DNA of 64,000 bases from Hyphomicrobiales bacterium (GCA_021775595.1 JAJFHN010000004.1:1-64000), one strand, 5' to 3'. Shown: positions 48,512 to 59,502, numbered from the stretch's first letter. Program-made: numbers and translations. Notes: generated by a model not told the origin, from the letters alone.

Positions 48512-49723
48512 TTAAGCCACCAGTTCGGCGATTACGGCGTTCAACACCAGCCGTCCCTGGTCGCTGACGCGCAGCCAGCCCTCATCGATCTCGACCATGC
48601 CCTGCGCGCGCATCATCGCAAGGCCCTCGGCATCGATCTCGCCACCGATTGCCGCCAGACGCTGCAGGTCGATGCCCTCGGCCAGGCGCAAGCCCATCAA
48701 CAGAAATTCGGAGACGTGCTCGCTTGACGCGAGCGCGTGCTGATCTTCAAGGCCGTGTCCTTCTGCCTCGACTTGATCGCGCCAGGCTTCGGGCGGTCGC
48801 AGCGTCGCCAGATGCGTGCGGACGCCTTCGATTGTCAGCCTGGCATGGGCGCCGGGCCCAACGCCGGCATAATCGCCCGAGCGCCAATAGAGCAGATTGT
48901 GCCGGCACTCTTCACCCGGCCGGGCGTGGTTGGAAATCTCATAAGCCGCAAGGCCCGCCTGCTCTGTGATGGCCTGGGTCGCCTCGAACAATTCTGCGGC
49001 AGATTCGCTATCGGGAACGAGCAGCTTGCCCGCCGCGTTGAGCGCAGCAAAGGGCGTATTGGGTTCGATGGTGAGCTGATAGAGCGACAGATGATCGACG
49101 CCGAGCTCGAGCGCGGCCTCGAGCTCCCGCTGCCAGCGCCGCACGTTTTGATACGGCCGGGCATAGATCAGGTCGATCGACACTCGCTCGAAATGGTCCC
49201 GCGCCACACCAAGCGCCGCCTTGGCTTCTGCTGCGCTGTGCTGGCGCCCAAGCGCTTTGAGCGCCGCATCGTCTAGGGCTTGAACGCCGAGCGAGACGCG
49301 GTTGACGCCGACTTGGCGCAACTGTGCGAAGTTGGCCGCTTCAACGCTCGTCGGATTGGCTTCCAGCGTGATTTCCGCATCACCCGCCAACCGCCAGTTG
49401 GTCGCGATCTGATCTAAGATCGCCGCGACTGTCGCCGGGGCCATCAAGGAGGGCGTGCCGCCGCCAAAGAACACGCTCGCCACCTTCCGTGGCCCCGTCA
49501 GCGCCGCCATGTGATCGAGCTCAGTGCGATAGGCTGCGAGAAAGCGCTCTTCGTCGATGCCGCCATGGCGCACATGCGAGTTGAAGTCGCAATAGGGACA
49601 CTTGGCCAGACAGAACGGCCAATGGACATAGACGCCGAAGCCGGCGTCTTGGGCGCTATTGGCGGCCTTCGACGATTTCGGCGACGAACTGTTCGAAGGC
49701 TTTTGCGCGGTGCGATATGGCAT
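48512..49723 (-). CDS. hemW: Radical SAM haem chaperone HemW
   Basis: Radical-SAM family protein related to HemN; HemW binds haem and delivers it to membrane proteins. The cluster motif is Cys38, Cys42, Cys45 ([14 protein letters not shown]), followed by [16 protein letters not shown] and [10 protein letters not shown]; the short N-terminus and CxxxCxxC without the extra Cys of HemN support HemW over coproporphyrinogen oxidase. The only plausible start in frame is the ATG at 49723 (403 aa), which makes the first 23 codons overlap rdgB; the 28 residues before [10 protein letters not shown] are low-complexity Ser/Lys-rich. Last gene of rph-rdgB-hemW. Confidence 0.9.
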   Translation of the reverse strand: MPYRTAQKPSNSSSPKSSKAANSAQDAGFGVYVHWPFCLAKCPYCDFNSHVRHGGIDEERFLAAYRTELDHMAALTGPRKVASVFFGGGTPSLMAPATVAAILDQIATNWRLAGDAEITLEANPTSVEAANFAQLRQVGVNRVSLGVQALDDAALKALGRQHSAAEAKAALGVARDHFERVSIDLIYARPYQNVRRWQRELEAALELGVDHLSLYQLTIEPNTPFAALNAAGKLLVPDSESAAELFEATQAITEQAGLAAYEISNHARPGEECRHNLLYWRSGDYAGVGPGAHARLTIEGVRTHLATLRPPEAWRDQVEAEGHGLEDQHALASSEHVSEFLLMGLRLAEGIDLQRLAAIGGEIDAEGLAMMRAQGMVEIDEGWLRVSDQGRLVLNAVIAELVA

Positions 49724-50279
49724 GCTTCTGCGCTGGCTCCATTTCGCCGAACGTCTCTTCGTGGTCATCGGCGACGAAGATCGGATCATAGCCGAATCCG
49801 TAATCGCCGCGTGGCGGCCAAACAAGGTGGCCGAACACCTTACCTTCGAACAAATGCACCCGCTCGAGCGGCCAGGCAATGGCGAGCACACAGGTGAAGT
49901 TGGCGCGGTTTGGCTCGTTTGACACCACCCCTGCCTCCGCCAACTCGCGCGCGATGCGCGCCATAGCGCGCCGGAAGTTCTTGGACTCGCCCGCCCAGCG
50001 CGCCGAATGAATGCCGGGCGCACCGCCGAGCGCTTCGACCTCGAGGCCCGAATCATCCGCCAGCGCCGGCATGTTGGCCGCCTCGGCCGCGGCAACGGCC
50101 TTGATCACGGCGTTTTCTGCAAAAGTGGCGCCGGTTTCTTCGGGCTCGGCGAGGCCCAAATCAGAAGCCGCTATGGTTTCGATGCCGAGCGGCGCCAGCA
50201 GCGCCTCGATTTCACGCACCTTGCCCGCATTGTGGCTCGCCACCACAATCTTGTCGCCGGCGCGCAGCTTGCCCGCCAT
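49656..50279 (-). CDS. rdgB: Non-canonical purine NTP pyrophosphatase RdgB
   Basis: Hydrolyses dITP, XTP and related nucleotides to monophosphates. The 207-aa HAM1-family protein has [17 protein letters not shown] (substrate loop), [42 protein letters not shown] (catalytic Asp) and [14 protein letters not shown]-type C-terminal residues with [10 protein letters not shown]. Its ATG overlaps the rph stop by 1 nt (TGATG), giving tight coupling. Confidence 0.96.
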   Translation of the reverse strand: MAGKLRAGDKIVVASHNAGKVREIEALLAPLGIETIAASDLGLAEPEETGATFAENAVIKAVAAAEAANMPALADDSGLEVEALGGAPGIHSARWAGESKNFRRAMARIARELAEAGVVSNEPNRANFTCVLAIAWPLERVHLFEGKVFGHLVWPPRGDYGFGYDPIFVADDHEETFGEMEPAQKHAISHRAKAFEQFVAEIVEGRQ

Positions 50280-50992
50280 CAGCCGACGGACAGCTTCTGC
50301 AGGTTGCAGAGTTCGGCGATGCCCTTCTTGGCCAGTTCCTTTAGGGCTTCAAATTGCGCCTCGCTGAAGGGGTCGCCTTCCGCCGTGCCTTGGATCTCGA
50401 CGATCCCGCCGGTCCCGGTCAGCACAAAATTCACATCTGCATCGGCTTGGGAATCTTCGGCGTAATCGAGATCGAGCACCGCCTGACCGCCATAAAGACC
50501 GCAACTGACCGCCGCCACCTGATCGCGCATCACATCCGGGCCCACCATATCGCGCGCCGCCATCCAGGCGATGCAGTCCTGCAACGCCACCCAAGCGCCG
50601 GTGATGGACGCTGTTCTGGTGCCGCCATCGGCCTGCACCACGTCGCAATCGACGGTGATTTGCCGTTCGCCCAAAGCCTTGAGGTCGACCACTGCGCGCA
50701 TCGAGCGCCCGATCAGCCGCTGGATTTCAAGCGTGCGGCCCGATTGCCGCCCGGTGGCCGCTTCGCGCCTCATGCGTTCGGACGTGGCGCGCGGCAGCAT
50801 GCCGTATTCGGCCGTCACCCAGCCCTTGCCCTGCCCCTTGAGCCAGCCCGGCACGTTATCCATCAGGCTCGCCGTGCACAGCACGTGGGTGTTGCCGCAT
50901 TTGATCAGGCACGAGCCCTCCGCATGCAGCGAAACGCCCCGCTCGAGTGAAACGGGCCGCAGTTCTTCTGGCTCGCGCTTGGATGGGCGCAT
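50279..50992 (-). CDS. rph: Ribonuclease PH
   Basis: Phosphorolytic 3'-exoribonuclease trimming tRNA 3' ends. From the ATG at 50992 it is 237 aa, the family's standard length. Visible are [31 protein letters not shown], the [22 protein letters not shown] phosphate-binding arginine stretch and the metal-binding [19 protein letters not shown]. Divergent from hrcA with one small exported-protein gene between, an arrangement otherwise conserved in alphaproteobacteria. Confidence 0.96.
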   Translation of the reverse strand: MRPSKREPEELRPVSLERGVSLHAEGSCLIKCGNTHVLCTASLMDNVPGWLKGQGKGWVTAEYGMLPRATSERMRREAATGRQSGRTLEIQRLIGRSMRAVVDLKALGERQITVDCDVVQADGGTRTASITGAWVALQDCIAWMAARDMVGPDVMRDQVAAVSCGLYGGQAVLDLDYAEDSQADADVNFVLTGTGGIVEIQGTAEGDPFSEAQFEALKELAKKGIAELCNLQKLSVG

Positions 50993-51157
50993 GCTGGCAA
51001 GTGTCCCTCTGATCCAGATTAAGCGATTGAATCGCGCCAACCCTAACGGAGGCCCGGTGCACGATCAACGGCCCACACGCCAAGCGGCCGCACCCAATAC
51101 GCATAACGATGGGGCGGCCGCCGACCGGGACGAAGGAATGTTAAGGACGATTGACGC

Positions 51158-51445
51158 TTAACAGGCGCCCCAGTTCTGGACTGTGTTTGCGCGGATAATG
51201 GCTTCGGATTGAGCCGTCTGCTGGGAAACCTTGCGGCACCATTTGTAATGGCCGTTGTACCAATTGTGCCAGCGGAAGCCCTGGCACTGCTTACCGGAAT
51301 TGACCATTTGCTGGTATTGAGCCACTGCCGTTCCGGCGTAATTGTGACAAAACGGTTCGTTGGCCGCCATGGCATTGGTGGCAAAGACGACAACACCGAC
51401 CATCGCCAGCGCGCCGATAACGAAGATTTTCACTTGGCTGTACAT
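51158..51445 (-). CDS. Small exported four-cysteine protein of unknown function
   Basis: A 95-aa protein with a textbook signal peptide (MYSQVKIFVIGALAMVGVVVF, cleavage likely after AMA at residue 28) and a strong Shine-Dalgarno (AGGGAG, 6 nt). The 67-residue mature part has Cys33, Cys54, Cys70 and Cys95 in a regular pattern: C-x3-A(x)2-AVAQ, about 20 residues, C-x-GFRWHNW, H-x2-WC, then a Gln/Ala-rich helix ending in Cys at the very C-terminus. Two disulfides in the periplasm are likely. I recall similar short C...YA..AV.Q...C.GF...W...H..WC proteins in alphaproteobacteria but know no function for them. It is inserted between rph and hrcA. Confidence 0.7.
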   Translation of the reverse strand: MYSQVKIFVIGALAMVGVVVFATNAMAANEPFCHNYAGTAVAQYQQMVNSGKQCQGFRWHNWYNGHYKWCRKVSQQTAQSEAIIRANTVQNWGAC

Positions 51446-51652
51446 TGATTTCTCCCTTACTCCAGTGATCGGCTTCGACCTGCTCGAAACCCATTGCTCA
51501 ATTGGTCGCGCTGGCGCGCCAAAAGGTTCAAATCGATCGTTTTTCCGCAGAGTTGTGGGAAATTCCGATTGGGCGGAACCACCGGCCGGCGATCTTAACG
51601 GGAATCGGCATGCTGGTTTGACGGCCACCCGCCCACGCCCTAAATAGAAGTC

Positions 51653-52750
51653 ATGCGTGAAAAGGAATTGCATATCGCCGCCCAGGCCGTGCACCAGGGC
51701 ATGGCGGGTCTAACCGACCTGAACGCCCGCTCGCGCGATATCTTCCGCCATATCGTCGAGAGCTTTCTCGCCACCGGCGATCCGGTCGGCTCACGCAATG
51801 TGAGCCGGCAGCTGCCCGTCACCTTATCGCCCGCCTCGGTGCGCAACGTCATGTCGGACCTCGAGGCGCTCGGCTTGATTTACGCGCCCCATACCTCGGC
51901 CGGGCGCCTGCCGACCGAATTGGGCTTGCGGCTCTTTGTCGACGGCCTGCTTGAGGTGGGCGGCTTGAGCCAGACCGAACGCGAACAGATCAAGTCACAA
52001 ATTTCCGGCAACGCCGAGGATCTGCTGATCGAGGACGTGTTGAGCGAAGCAAGCGGAATGCTTTCGGGCCTGCTGCGCTGTGCCGGCGTCGTGTTGACGG
52101 AAAAGCAAATTGTCCGCCTAAAGCACATTCAGTTCGTCACGCTGGAGCCCACCCGCGCCCTTGCGGTGCTTGTCGGTGAAGACGGCAGCGTCGAGAACCG
52201 CGTTGTCACGCTGCCTGAAGGTCTGCCGCCTTCGGCTCTTGTGCAGGCGACGAATTATCTCAATGCGCGGATTGCCGGACAGACTCTCTCTGAAGCGCGC
52301 GCCAACATTCAAATCGAATTGGAACGCCATGAGGCCGAATTGGACGCGCTCAGCGCCAAGGTGGTCGAGGCGGGCCTGGCCGTCTGGTCCGGTGCGGACG
52401 GCGGCCGCAAGAACCTGATCGTGCGCGGCCGTTCGCATCTGTTGGATGAGCTGACGCCGCTCGACGACATGGAGCGCATCCGCCGCCTGTTTGACGATCT
52501 CGAAGCCAAGAAGGAGCTGATCCAGCTGCTTGAGCTGGCCGAGCAGGGCGACGGCGTGAAGATTTTTATTGGCTCCGAGAACCAGCTGTTTTCGCTTTCT
52601 GGCTCGTCGCTGATCGTCGCCCCATTCCAGGACGAAGAGCATAAGACAGTTGGCGTGCTCGGCGTAATCGGACCCACACGCCTTAATTACGCGCGAATCA
52701 TACCCATGGTCGACTATACGGCCAAGCTTGTCGGCCGTTTGCTGACTTGA
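51653..52750 (+). CDS. hrcA: Heat-inducible transcription repressor HrcA
   Basis: Repressor that binds CIRCE operators and is tuned by GroEL. The 365-aa protein has the N-terminal winged helix (about 20-90: [26 protein letters not shown] and [28 protein letters not shown]) and the GAF-like HrcA domain with [27 protein letters not shown] and the C-terminal [23 protein letters not shown]. No CIRCE inverted repeat is visible upstream of hrcA, grpE or dnaK here, so its target (usually groESL in alphaproteobacteria) must lie elsewhere. grpE follows after 68 nt. Confidence 0.95.
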   Translation: MREKELHIAAQAVHQGMAGLTDLNARSRDIFRHIVESFLATGDPVGSRNVSRQLPVTLSPASVRNVMSDLEALGLIYAPHTSAGRLPTELGLRLFVDGLLEVGGLSQTEREQIKSQISGNAEDLLIEDVLSEASGMLSGLLRCAGVVLTEKQIVRLKHIQFVTLEPTRALAVLVGEDGSVENRVVTLPEGLPPSALVQATNYLNARIAGQTLSEARANIQIELERHEAELDALSAKVVEAGLAVWSGADGGRKNLIVRGRSHLLDELTPLDDMERIRRLFDDLEAKKELIQLLELAEQGDGVKIFIGSENQLFSLSGSSLIVAPFQDEEHKTVGVLGVIGPTRLNYARIIPMVDYTAKLVGRLLT

Positions 52751-52776
52751 TTTCTCTGCTCTCGGTCCGATATCGA
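52746..52776 (+). promoter_or_regulatory. Candidate RpoH (sigma-32) promoter of grpE
   Basis: CTTG (52746-52749), 17-nt spacer, CCGATATCGA (52767-52776), matching the alphaproteobacterial RpoH pattern CTTG-N17/18-CYTATNTNNG at the -35 box and 5 of 7 fixed positions of the -10 box. It overlaps the hrcA stop codon and ends 42 nt before grpE. Confidence 0.4.
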
Positions 52777-52818
52777 TGACGCAGTGCTTTCATTTTTTAC
52801 GATGATATGTGAGCTCCA

Positions 52819-53562
52819 ATGAGTGAGAAGAAACCACCCTCCGCGCCAAAGCCCGGGGATCAGAAGCCCAAGGCAGGCCCCAAGCAGGCCGCCAGCGCCG
52901 CGCCGCCTGAAAACGAGGCCGCCGATGCTGCGGGCTGGGCTGCTGGCGAGGGCGCCGAGGTCGAAGCAGCAATCGAGACGCTCCAGGCCGAAAACGCTGA
53001 TCTTAAAGACCGGTTGCTGCGCGCAGTTGCCGAAATGGAAAATCTCCGCCGCCGGACCGAACGCGAAAAGTCCGAGACGGCGAAATACGCCGTTACGGCG
53101 TTCGCCCGCGACGTCTTGAGCGTCGGTGACAATATCGCCCGCACGATCGACGCCGCGCCAGAAAACGAGATCGCCCGCGACCCGGCGCTCAAAGCGCTGC
53201 TCGAAGGCGTTCAAATGACCGAGCGCGAGCTGCTCAATATTTTGGAGCGCCACGGCATCAACAAAGTCGTTCCCAAGGGTGAGCGCTTCGATCCCAATCG
53301 CCACCAGGCGATGTTCGAGGTCGAGAACAAGGACGTGCCCGCGGGCACGATCGTCGAGGTCGTCCAGGCCGGCTACGTCATCGAAGACCGTATTCTCCGG
53401 CCTGCCATGGTCGGTGTCGCCAAGGGCGGAGAAAAGCTGCCGAAACCTCCTGCCGAACCGCCCAAGGCGGCCAACGACGACAGCCCGCAATCTCCAGATT
53501 CACCCGAGGACGGCGGTCCCGGTGACGGCAAAGTGGGCATCAACGTCGACAAGAGCGCTTGA
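52819..53562 (+). CDS. grpE: Nucleotide exchange factor GrpE
   Basis: Releases ADP from DnaK. The 247-aa protein has a Pro/Ala-rich N-terminus (1-45), a long dimerising coiled coil (about 55-100, EAAIETLQAENADLKDRLLRA and MENLRRRTEREKSE) and the C-terminal beta domain (FDPNRHQAMFEVENKDVPAGTIVEVVQAGYVIEDRILRPAMVGVAKG). A 45-residue disordered Pro/Asp/Gly tail extends past the usual end. It works with dnaK and dnaJ encoded 2 kb downstream. Confidence 0.95.
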   Translation: MSEKKPPSAPKPGDQKPKAGPKQAASAAPPENEAADAAGWAAGEGAEVEAAIETLQAENADLKDRLLRAVAEMENLRRRTEREKSETAKYAVTAFARDVLSVGDNIARTIDAAPENEIARDPALKALLEGVQMTERELLNILERHGINKVVPKGERFDPNRHQAMFEVENKDVPAGTIVEVVQAGYVIEDRILRPAMVGVAKGGEKLPKPPAEPPKAANDDSPQSPDSPEDGGPGDGKVGINVDKSA

Positions 53563-53590
53563 GGCTTGCGCCAAATCGAGCATTTTAGGG

Positions 53591-54028
53591 ATGGATATTT
53601 GGACCATCCGAAGGGCTGTGCCTGATGATGCGGATCCCTTGTCGGATTGCATAGACGCAGCCTATGCCCAATACGCGGCGCGCATCTCAGATTTGCCGCC
53701 CCTATCGGCGGCCTGCGCCGACGAGATAGCCCAGCACCAAGTGTGGGTTGCGGAAATCGGCAAAGACATCGTCGGCGGCCTCGTCATGATTCCGATGGAG
53801 GGTTTCATGCAATTGGCCAATGTCGCTGTGCATCCCAACCACCGGCGCATCGGACTGGGACTGGCGCTCATCGCACTTGCCGAGCGTGAAGCATTGGACC
53901 GCGGCTACCGTGAACTCCGCCTGACGACCCATCGCGATATGCCGGAAAACATTGTTTTCTATGAGCGCCTTGGCTGGCAGTTGGATAACCGGCACGGCAA
54001 TAAGGTTTCGATGAAGAAGACGGTTTAG
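53591..54028 (+). CDS. GNAT-family N-acetyltransferase
   Basis: A 145-aa single-domain acetyltransferase: IRRAVPDDADPLSDCIDAAY at the N-terminus, VWVAEIGKDIVGGLVMIP, the acetyl-CoA loop LANVAVHPNHRRIGLGLALIALAEREA and the C-terminal ENIVFYERLGWQLDNRHG. Substrate is unknown. The frame is open into the grpE end, but protein similarity begins at the ATG at 53591, immediately preceded by AGGG at very short spacing. It lies 28 nt after grpE and 13 nt before a methyltransferase gene. Confidence 0.85.
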   Translation: MDIWTIRRAVPDDADPLSDCIDAAYAQYAARISDLPPLSAACADEIAQHQVWVAEIGKDIVGGLVMIPMEGFMQLANVAVHPNHRRIGLGLALIALAEREALDRGYRELRLTTHRDMPENIVFYERLGWQLDNRHGNKVSMKKTV

Positions 54029-54041
54029 AGCGGAGACGACG

Positions 54042-54704
54042 ATGGCTCAGCCCAGCAAATTTTGGGACAGACTCGCCGAGCGCTATGCCAAGCAGCCCGT
54101 CTCCGACGAGGCCGCATTTCAAAGAAAATTGCAAATCACGCGCGAGCACCTGAAGCCCGATATGAAGGTCTTGGAGTTCGGCTGCGGAACCGGCACGACC
54201 GCCATCGCCCATGCGCCCCATGTGGCGCACATACGGGCAATCGATATCTCGCCGAAAATGATTGAGATCGCCCAAGCCAAGGCTGACGGCGGCAAGCTGA
54301 AGAACGTTTCATTCGAATGCGCGTCGATCGACGAGTTCGACGTGCCCGATCGGAGCTTCGATGCCGTATTGGGGCTGAGCATCCTGCATCTCTTGGAGAA
54401 CAAAGACGAGGCGATTGCCAAAGTTCACAAAATGCTGAAGCCAGGCGGCGTCTTCGTCACCAGCACGGCTTGCCTTGGCGATAAGATGAAATTCATCAAG
54501 CTCATCGCGCCGATCGGAAAATTTTTCGGACTGATGCCGCACGTCGCGGTCTTCACCAGCGAGGACCTTGTGGAGAGCATGAGCGATGCCGGCTTTGCGA
54601 TCGATCATCGCTGGAAACCGGAAAAAAGCCTTGCCGTGTTCGTCGTAGCCAAGCGAGAAGCTTTGCGGCGAGCGGCTATGTCACCCGCCGCAGCGTCAGG
54701 TTGA
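54042..54704 (+). CDS. Class I SAM-dependent methyltransferase
   Basis: A 220-aa Rossmann methyltransferase: motif I VLEFGCGTGTTAIAHA (about 44-59), motif II acidic IRAIDISPKMIEIA, and FDAVLGLSILHLL with MLKPGGVFVTSTACLG. The C-terminal third has a hydrophobic patch (FIKLIAPIGKFFGLMPHV), suggesting a hydrophobic or lipid-like substrate, but this is a guess. GGAG precedes the ATG by 6 nt. Its last 29 nt overlap the convergent alkB gene. Confidence 0.85.
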   Translation: MAQPSKFWDRLAERYAKQPVSDEAAFQRKLQITREHLKPDMKVLEFGCGTGTTAIAHAPHVAHIRAIDISPKMIEIAQAKADGGKLKNVSFECASIDEFDVPDRSFDAVLGLSILHLLENKDEAIAKVHKMLKPGGVFVTSTACLGDKMKFIKLIAPIGKFFGLMPHVAVFTSEDLVESMSDAGFAIDHRWKPEKSLAVFVVAKREALRRAAMSPAAASG

Positions 54705-55317
54705 AGCGCCCGCCCTCGGACAAGAGGCCGCTCGTGCCTGGATGGATGCGGGCGATGCCGTGATAGGCCATCCGGGTCGCGCCGCCCAACACGACGACGT
54801 CGCCCGAAGCAAGATCGAAGCTCGTCACTTTATCCGCCCGCCGCAATCCGCCCAGGCGGAAGCGCGCGCTGTCGCCAAGCGATAACGAGACCACCGGGGC
54901 CGATCTGTCGGCCTCGTCACGGTCGCGATGGTCGCCGAGCTTGGCGCCCGCGTCGTAATAGTTGATCAGGCAAGCTTCGGGCAGCGCCGTGTGGCCCGAT
55001 ACCGCCCGCCACACGGCGATGGCCTGCTCTGGCATCATGGGCCAGGGCGCGCCGGAATCGGGGTGAATGCGCTCATAGCGATAGCCCCCCGCCTTGTCGG
55101 ACACCCAGCCCAATTGACCGCAATTGGTCATGGCGACGGAAAAGGGCTTTCCAGTGCCTGGCATGGTGGGCAAAAAGAGCGGTGCGGCGGCGATAATTGC
55201 GCGAATCTCTTTGAGCAGCGTTCCCTGCGCTTGAGCGTCCAAAAATCCAGGATAATAGCCAAAATCTTTGGGCAGAGACTCCCGATCCGGCAATATCGGC
55301 TGGCTGCGCGAATTCAC
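54676..55317 (-). CDS. alkB: Alpha-ketoglutarate-dependent DNA repair dioxygenase AlkB
   Basis: Fe(II)/2-oxoglutarate dioxygenase that oxidatively demethylates 1-methyladenine and 3-methylcytosine. All cofactor ligands are visible: His130 and Asp132 in GDHRDRDEAD, His186 in MAYHGIARI, Arg204 and Arg210 in RFNLTLRRV for 2-oxoglutarate; the nucleotide-lid sequence YRYERIHPDSGAPWPMMP is AlkB-like. I choose the GTG at 55317 (213 aa, close to E. coli AlkB at 216; AAGGT upstream). A TTG 24 codons earlier is possible but would place the dnaK heat-shock promoter inside the coding region. Confidence 0.92.
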   Translation of the reverse strand: MNSRSQPILPDRESLPKDFGYYPGFLDAQAQGTLLKEIRAIIAAAPLFLPTMPGTGKPFSVAMTNCGQLGWVSDKAGGYRYERIHPDSGAPWPMMPEQAIAVWRAVSGHTALPEACLINYYDAGAKLGDHRDRDEADRSAPVVSLSLGDSARFRLGGLRRADKVTSFDLASGDVVVLGGATRMAYHGIARIHPGTSGLLSEGGRFNLTLRRVT

Positions 55318-55352
55318 CGCTTTACCTTTATGCGATTCATGCTCCGCGCCCG

Positions 55353-55384
55353 CTTGCGGGGCCTTATCCTCGCCCTTATATAAC
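55353..55384 (+). promoter_or_regulatory. RpoH (sigma-32) promoter of dnaK
   Basis: CTTG (55353-55356), exactly 18-nt spacer, CTTATATAAC (55375-55384): agrees with the alphaproteobacterial RpoH consensus CTTG-N17/18-CYTATNTNNG at every fixed position except the last. Predicted start near 55392 gives a dnaK leader of about 118 nt. No CIRCE element is seen in that leader. Confidence 0.65.
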
Positions 55385-55509
55385 CCCAAGACCCGTATTC
55401 ACGGAATCGTTATGGGGACTGGCCCTGTACTGCACAGTGGGGAGTATGGGGCGCGCCAGGTGCCAAATGGGCCTGGACAGTCTGCCGAAGATAAGAGGTT
55501 TTATTTATT

Positions 55510-57426
<1,917 letters not shown>

Positions 57427-57463
57427 GCCGCCGACCAACCCGGTAGCGAAGAATGCGTAAAAT

Positions 57464-57511
57464 GCCCCGCCTTATGCTATGCACCACATGCAGGCCCGGG
57501 CGGGGCTTTTT
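57464..57511 (+). terminator. Intrinsic terminator between dnaK and dnaJ
   Basis: GCCCCGCC (57464-57471) pairs with GGCGGGGC (57499-57506), followed by TTTTT. The 27-nt loop can form an inner ATGC-type hairpin. It starts 38 nt after the dnaK stop and ends 26 nt before dnaJ, so dnaJ is probably expressed by read-through, lowering DnaJ relative to DnaK. Confidence 0.8.
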
Positions 57512-57537
57512 CCAACAAGATCTGACATAGCGCGGGC

Positions 57538-58677
57538 ATGGCGAAACAAGATTATTACGACATTCTGGGCGTCTCCCGTGACGCTGGCGAAGACGACGTC
57601 AAAAAGGCATTTCGCAAGCTCGCCAAGCAACTCCACCCCGACCACAATCCGAGCGACGAAGAGTCCGAACGCCGCTTCAAAGAGGTCAACGAGGCTTACG
57701 AGGCCCTCAAGGATCCCCAAAAGCGCGCGGCCTATGACCGCTTCGGTCACGCCGCGTTTGAGAACGGCGGCATGGGTGGGGGCGCCCACGGTTTCGGCGC
57801 GGACTTCTCCAGCTCAATGTCAGAAATTTTCGACGACCTGTTTGGCGAATTCATGGGCGGACGGCGCGAGCGCAGCCGGTCGGGCCACGAGCGCGGCGTC
57901 GACCTGCGCTACAATATGGAAATCAGCCTGTTCGAGGCCTATGAGGGCAAGACCGCGCAGATCCGCGTGCCGGGAAGCGTCACCTGCGAGCCGTGTTCGG
58001 GATCGGGCGCCAAACCTGGAACCAAGCCGACGTCGTGCCGCACTTGCGCCGGCTCGGGCCGGGTCCGCGCCAGTCAGGGCTTTTTCACAATCGAGCGCAT
58101 TTGCCCTGGATGCCAAGGTCATGGCGAAATCATCGAAGACGCTTGCACGGCGTGCGGCGGATCGGGACGTGTGACCAAGGAGCGCACGCTCTCGGTCAAC
58201 ATTCCATCGGGTGTTGAGGACGGCACGCGCATTCGCCTGGCGGGCGAGGGCGAAGCGGGTCTGCGCGCAGGCCCGCCCGGCGATCTCTACATTTTCCTTT
58301 CGACCAGGCCGCACGAGTTTTTTCAGCGCGACGGCGCGGACCTGTTTTGCCGGGTGCCCATCGCCATGACAACGGCGGCCCTTGGCGGCCAGATCGAGGT
58401 GCCCAACGTCGATTCCAGCCGCGCCCGGGTCAAGATTCCCGACGGCACCGAGACCGGCCGGCAATTTCGTTTGAAGGGCAAGGGCATGCCCGTACTACGG
58501 TCGAAGACCAAGGGCGACCTCTACATCCAGGTCGACGTCGAAACGCCCAAGAGCTTGACATCAAAGCAGCGCGAGTTGCTGAAGGAATTCGAAGCCTCGA
58601 CCACCGAGAGCACACACCCGCAATCATCGGGCTTCTTTGCGCGCGTCAAAGAGTTCTTCGAAGGCATCGGCGAATAG
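57538..58677 (+). CDS. dnaJ: Chaperone DnaJ (Hsp40)
   Basis: Co-chaperone stimulating DnaK ATPase. The 379-aa protein is a complete type I DnaJ: J domain (5-70) with the HPD motif in KQLHPDHNP, Gly/Phe region (about 78-120), four CxxCxGxG zinc repeats ([32 protein letters not shown], about 150-215), and the C-terminal substrate and dimerisation domains. It lies 111 nt after dnaK beyond a terminator; pyrF follows 60 nt downstream. Confidence 0.97.
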   Translation: MAKQDYYDILGVSRDAGEDDVKKAFRKLAKQLHPDHNPSDEESERRFKEVNEAYEALKDPQKRAAYDRFGHAAFENGGMGGGAHGFGADFSSSMSEIFDDLFGEFMGGRRERSRSGHERGVDLRYNMEISLFEAYEGKTAQIRVPGSVTCEPCSGSGAKPGTKPTSCRTCAGSGRVRASQGFFTIERICPGCQGHGEIIEDACTACGGSGRVTKERTLSVNIPSGVEDGTRIRLAGEGEAGLRAGPPGDLYIFLSTRPHEFFQRDGADLFCRVPIAMTTAALGGQIEVPNVDSSRARVKIPDGTETGRQFRLKGKGMPVLRSKTKGDLYIQVDVETPKSLTSKQRELLKEFEASTTESTHPQSSGFFARVKEFFEGIGE

Positions 58678-58737
58678 GACTCCAAGTGACAAACGCATTG
58701 ACCATTCAGACGCCTCGCGCGTCGATCCGAGCTGCCA

Positions 58738-59442
58738 ATGGCGAGTAAAGCCTCACAACGCCTAATCGTTGCCCTCGACGTGCCGACGGTCGAGGAAGCC
58801 CGCGCGCTGATTACGAGCCTGGGCAAAATGGTCGGCTGCTACAAAATCGGCCTCGAGCTGCTGATTACAGGCGGCGGCGATCTGGCGCGGGAGCTGGCTG
58901 AGGACGGCATGGACGTTTTCATCGACGCCAAGCTGTTGGACATTCCCCGCACCGTAGAGCGCGCCACCGCCAATGTCGCGGAAATGGGCGCCAAGTTTCT
59001 CACCGTTCACGGGCACGACCGCCAAACCCTTGAAGCCGCCGCGGCGGGCCGGGGCAAGAGCGATCTCAAGTTGCTCGCCGTCACCGTTTTGACGAGCGTC
59101 GATGGCGGCGATCTGGCCCAACAGGGCGTCGCCATTCCGGCTGAAGACCTTGTCGCCCAGCGCGCCAAGTTCGCCAAACAAGCCGGTTTTGACGGCGTGG
59201 TGGCCTCGCCCGCCGAAGTTGGCGCGATCCGCCAGGCGGTGGGCTCGAAGCTCTCGATCGTCACGCCGGGCATCCGGCCCGCTGGAGCGGCCAAGGGCGA
59301 TCAGAAACGTGTGGCCTCGCCGGCGACGGCGATCAAGAACGGCGCCGACTATCTGGTGATCGGCCGGCCCATCACCCAGGCCGAGGACCCGAAGGCAGCC
59401 ACGCAGGCCATTCTCGACGAGATCAAAAAAGCTCTGAAATAG
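58738..59442 (+). CDS. pyrF: Orotidine 5'-phosphate decarboxylase
   Basis: Final step of de novo UMP synthesis. The 234-aa TIM barrel has VALDVPTVEEA (Asp14), Lys36 in CYKIGLELL, and the catalytic Asp63-x-Lys65-x-x-Asp68 in FIDAKLLDIPRTV, plus VTPGIRPAG and DYLVIGRPITQA for phosphate binding. Located after dnaJ, as in many alphaproteobacteria. Orthodox in length and motifs. Confidence 0.96.
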   Translation: MASKASQRLIVALDVPTVEEARALITSLGKMVGCYKIGLELLITGGGDLARELAEDGMDVFIDAKLLDIPRTVERATANVAEMGAKFLTVHGHDRQTLEAAAAGRGKSDLKLLAVTVLTSVDGGDLAQQGVAIPAEDLVAQRAKFAKQAGFDGVVASPAEVGAIRQAVGSKLSIVTPGIRPAGAAKGDQKRVASPATAIKNGADYLVIGRPITQAEDPKAATQAILDEIKKALK

Positions 59443-59502
59443 CCGCCTACAGCGCCGGCAATCAGTTGGTCAGCGCTCACGCCCTATGGCATCGTGCCGG
59501 CC

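Noticed and set aside
49724-50095. 124-codon extension of hemW through rdgB
   Set aside because: The sequence is Arg/Ser-rich and out of frame with rdgB, which is clearly the coding frame there; HemW homologues do not have it.
55390-55509. CIRCE operator in the dnaK leader
   Set aside because: No TTAGCACTC-N9-GAGTGCTAA-like repeat is present; only weak GC-rich inverted repeats.
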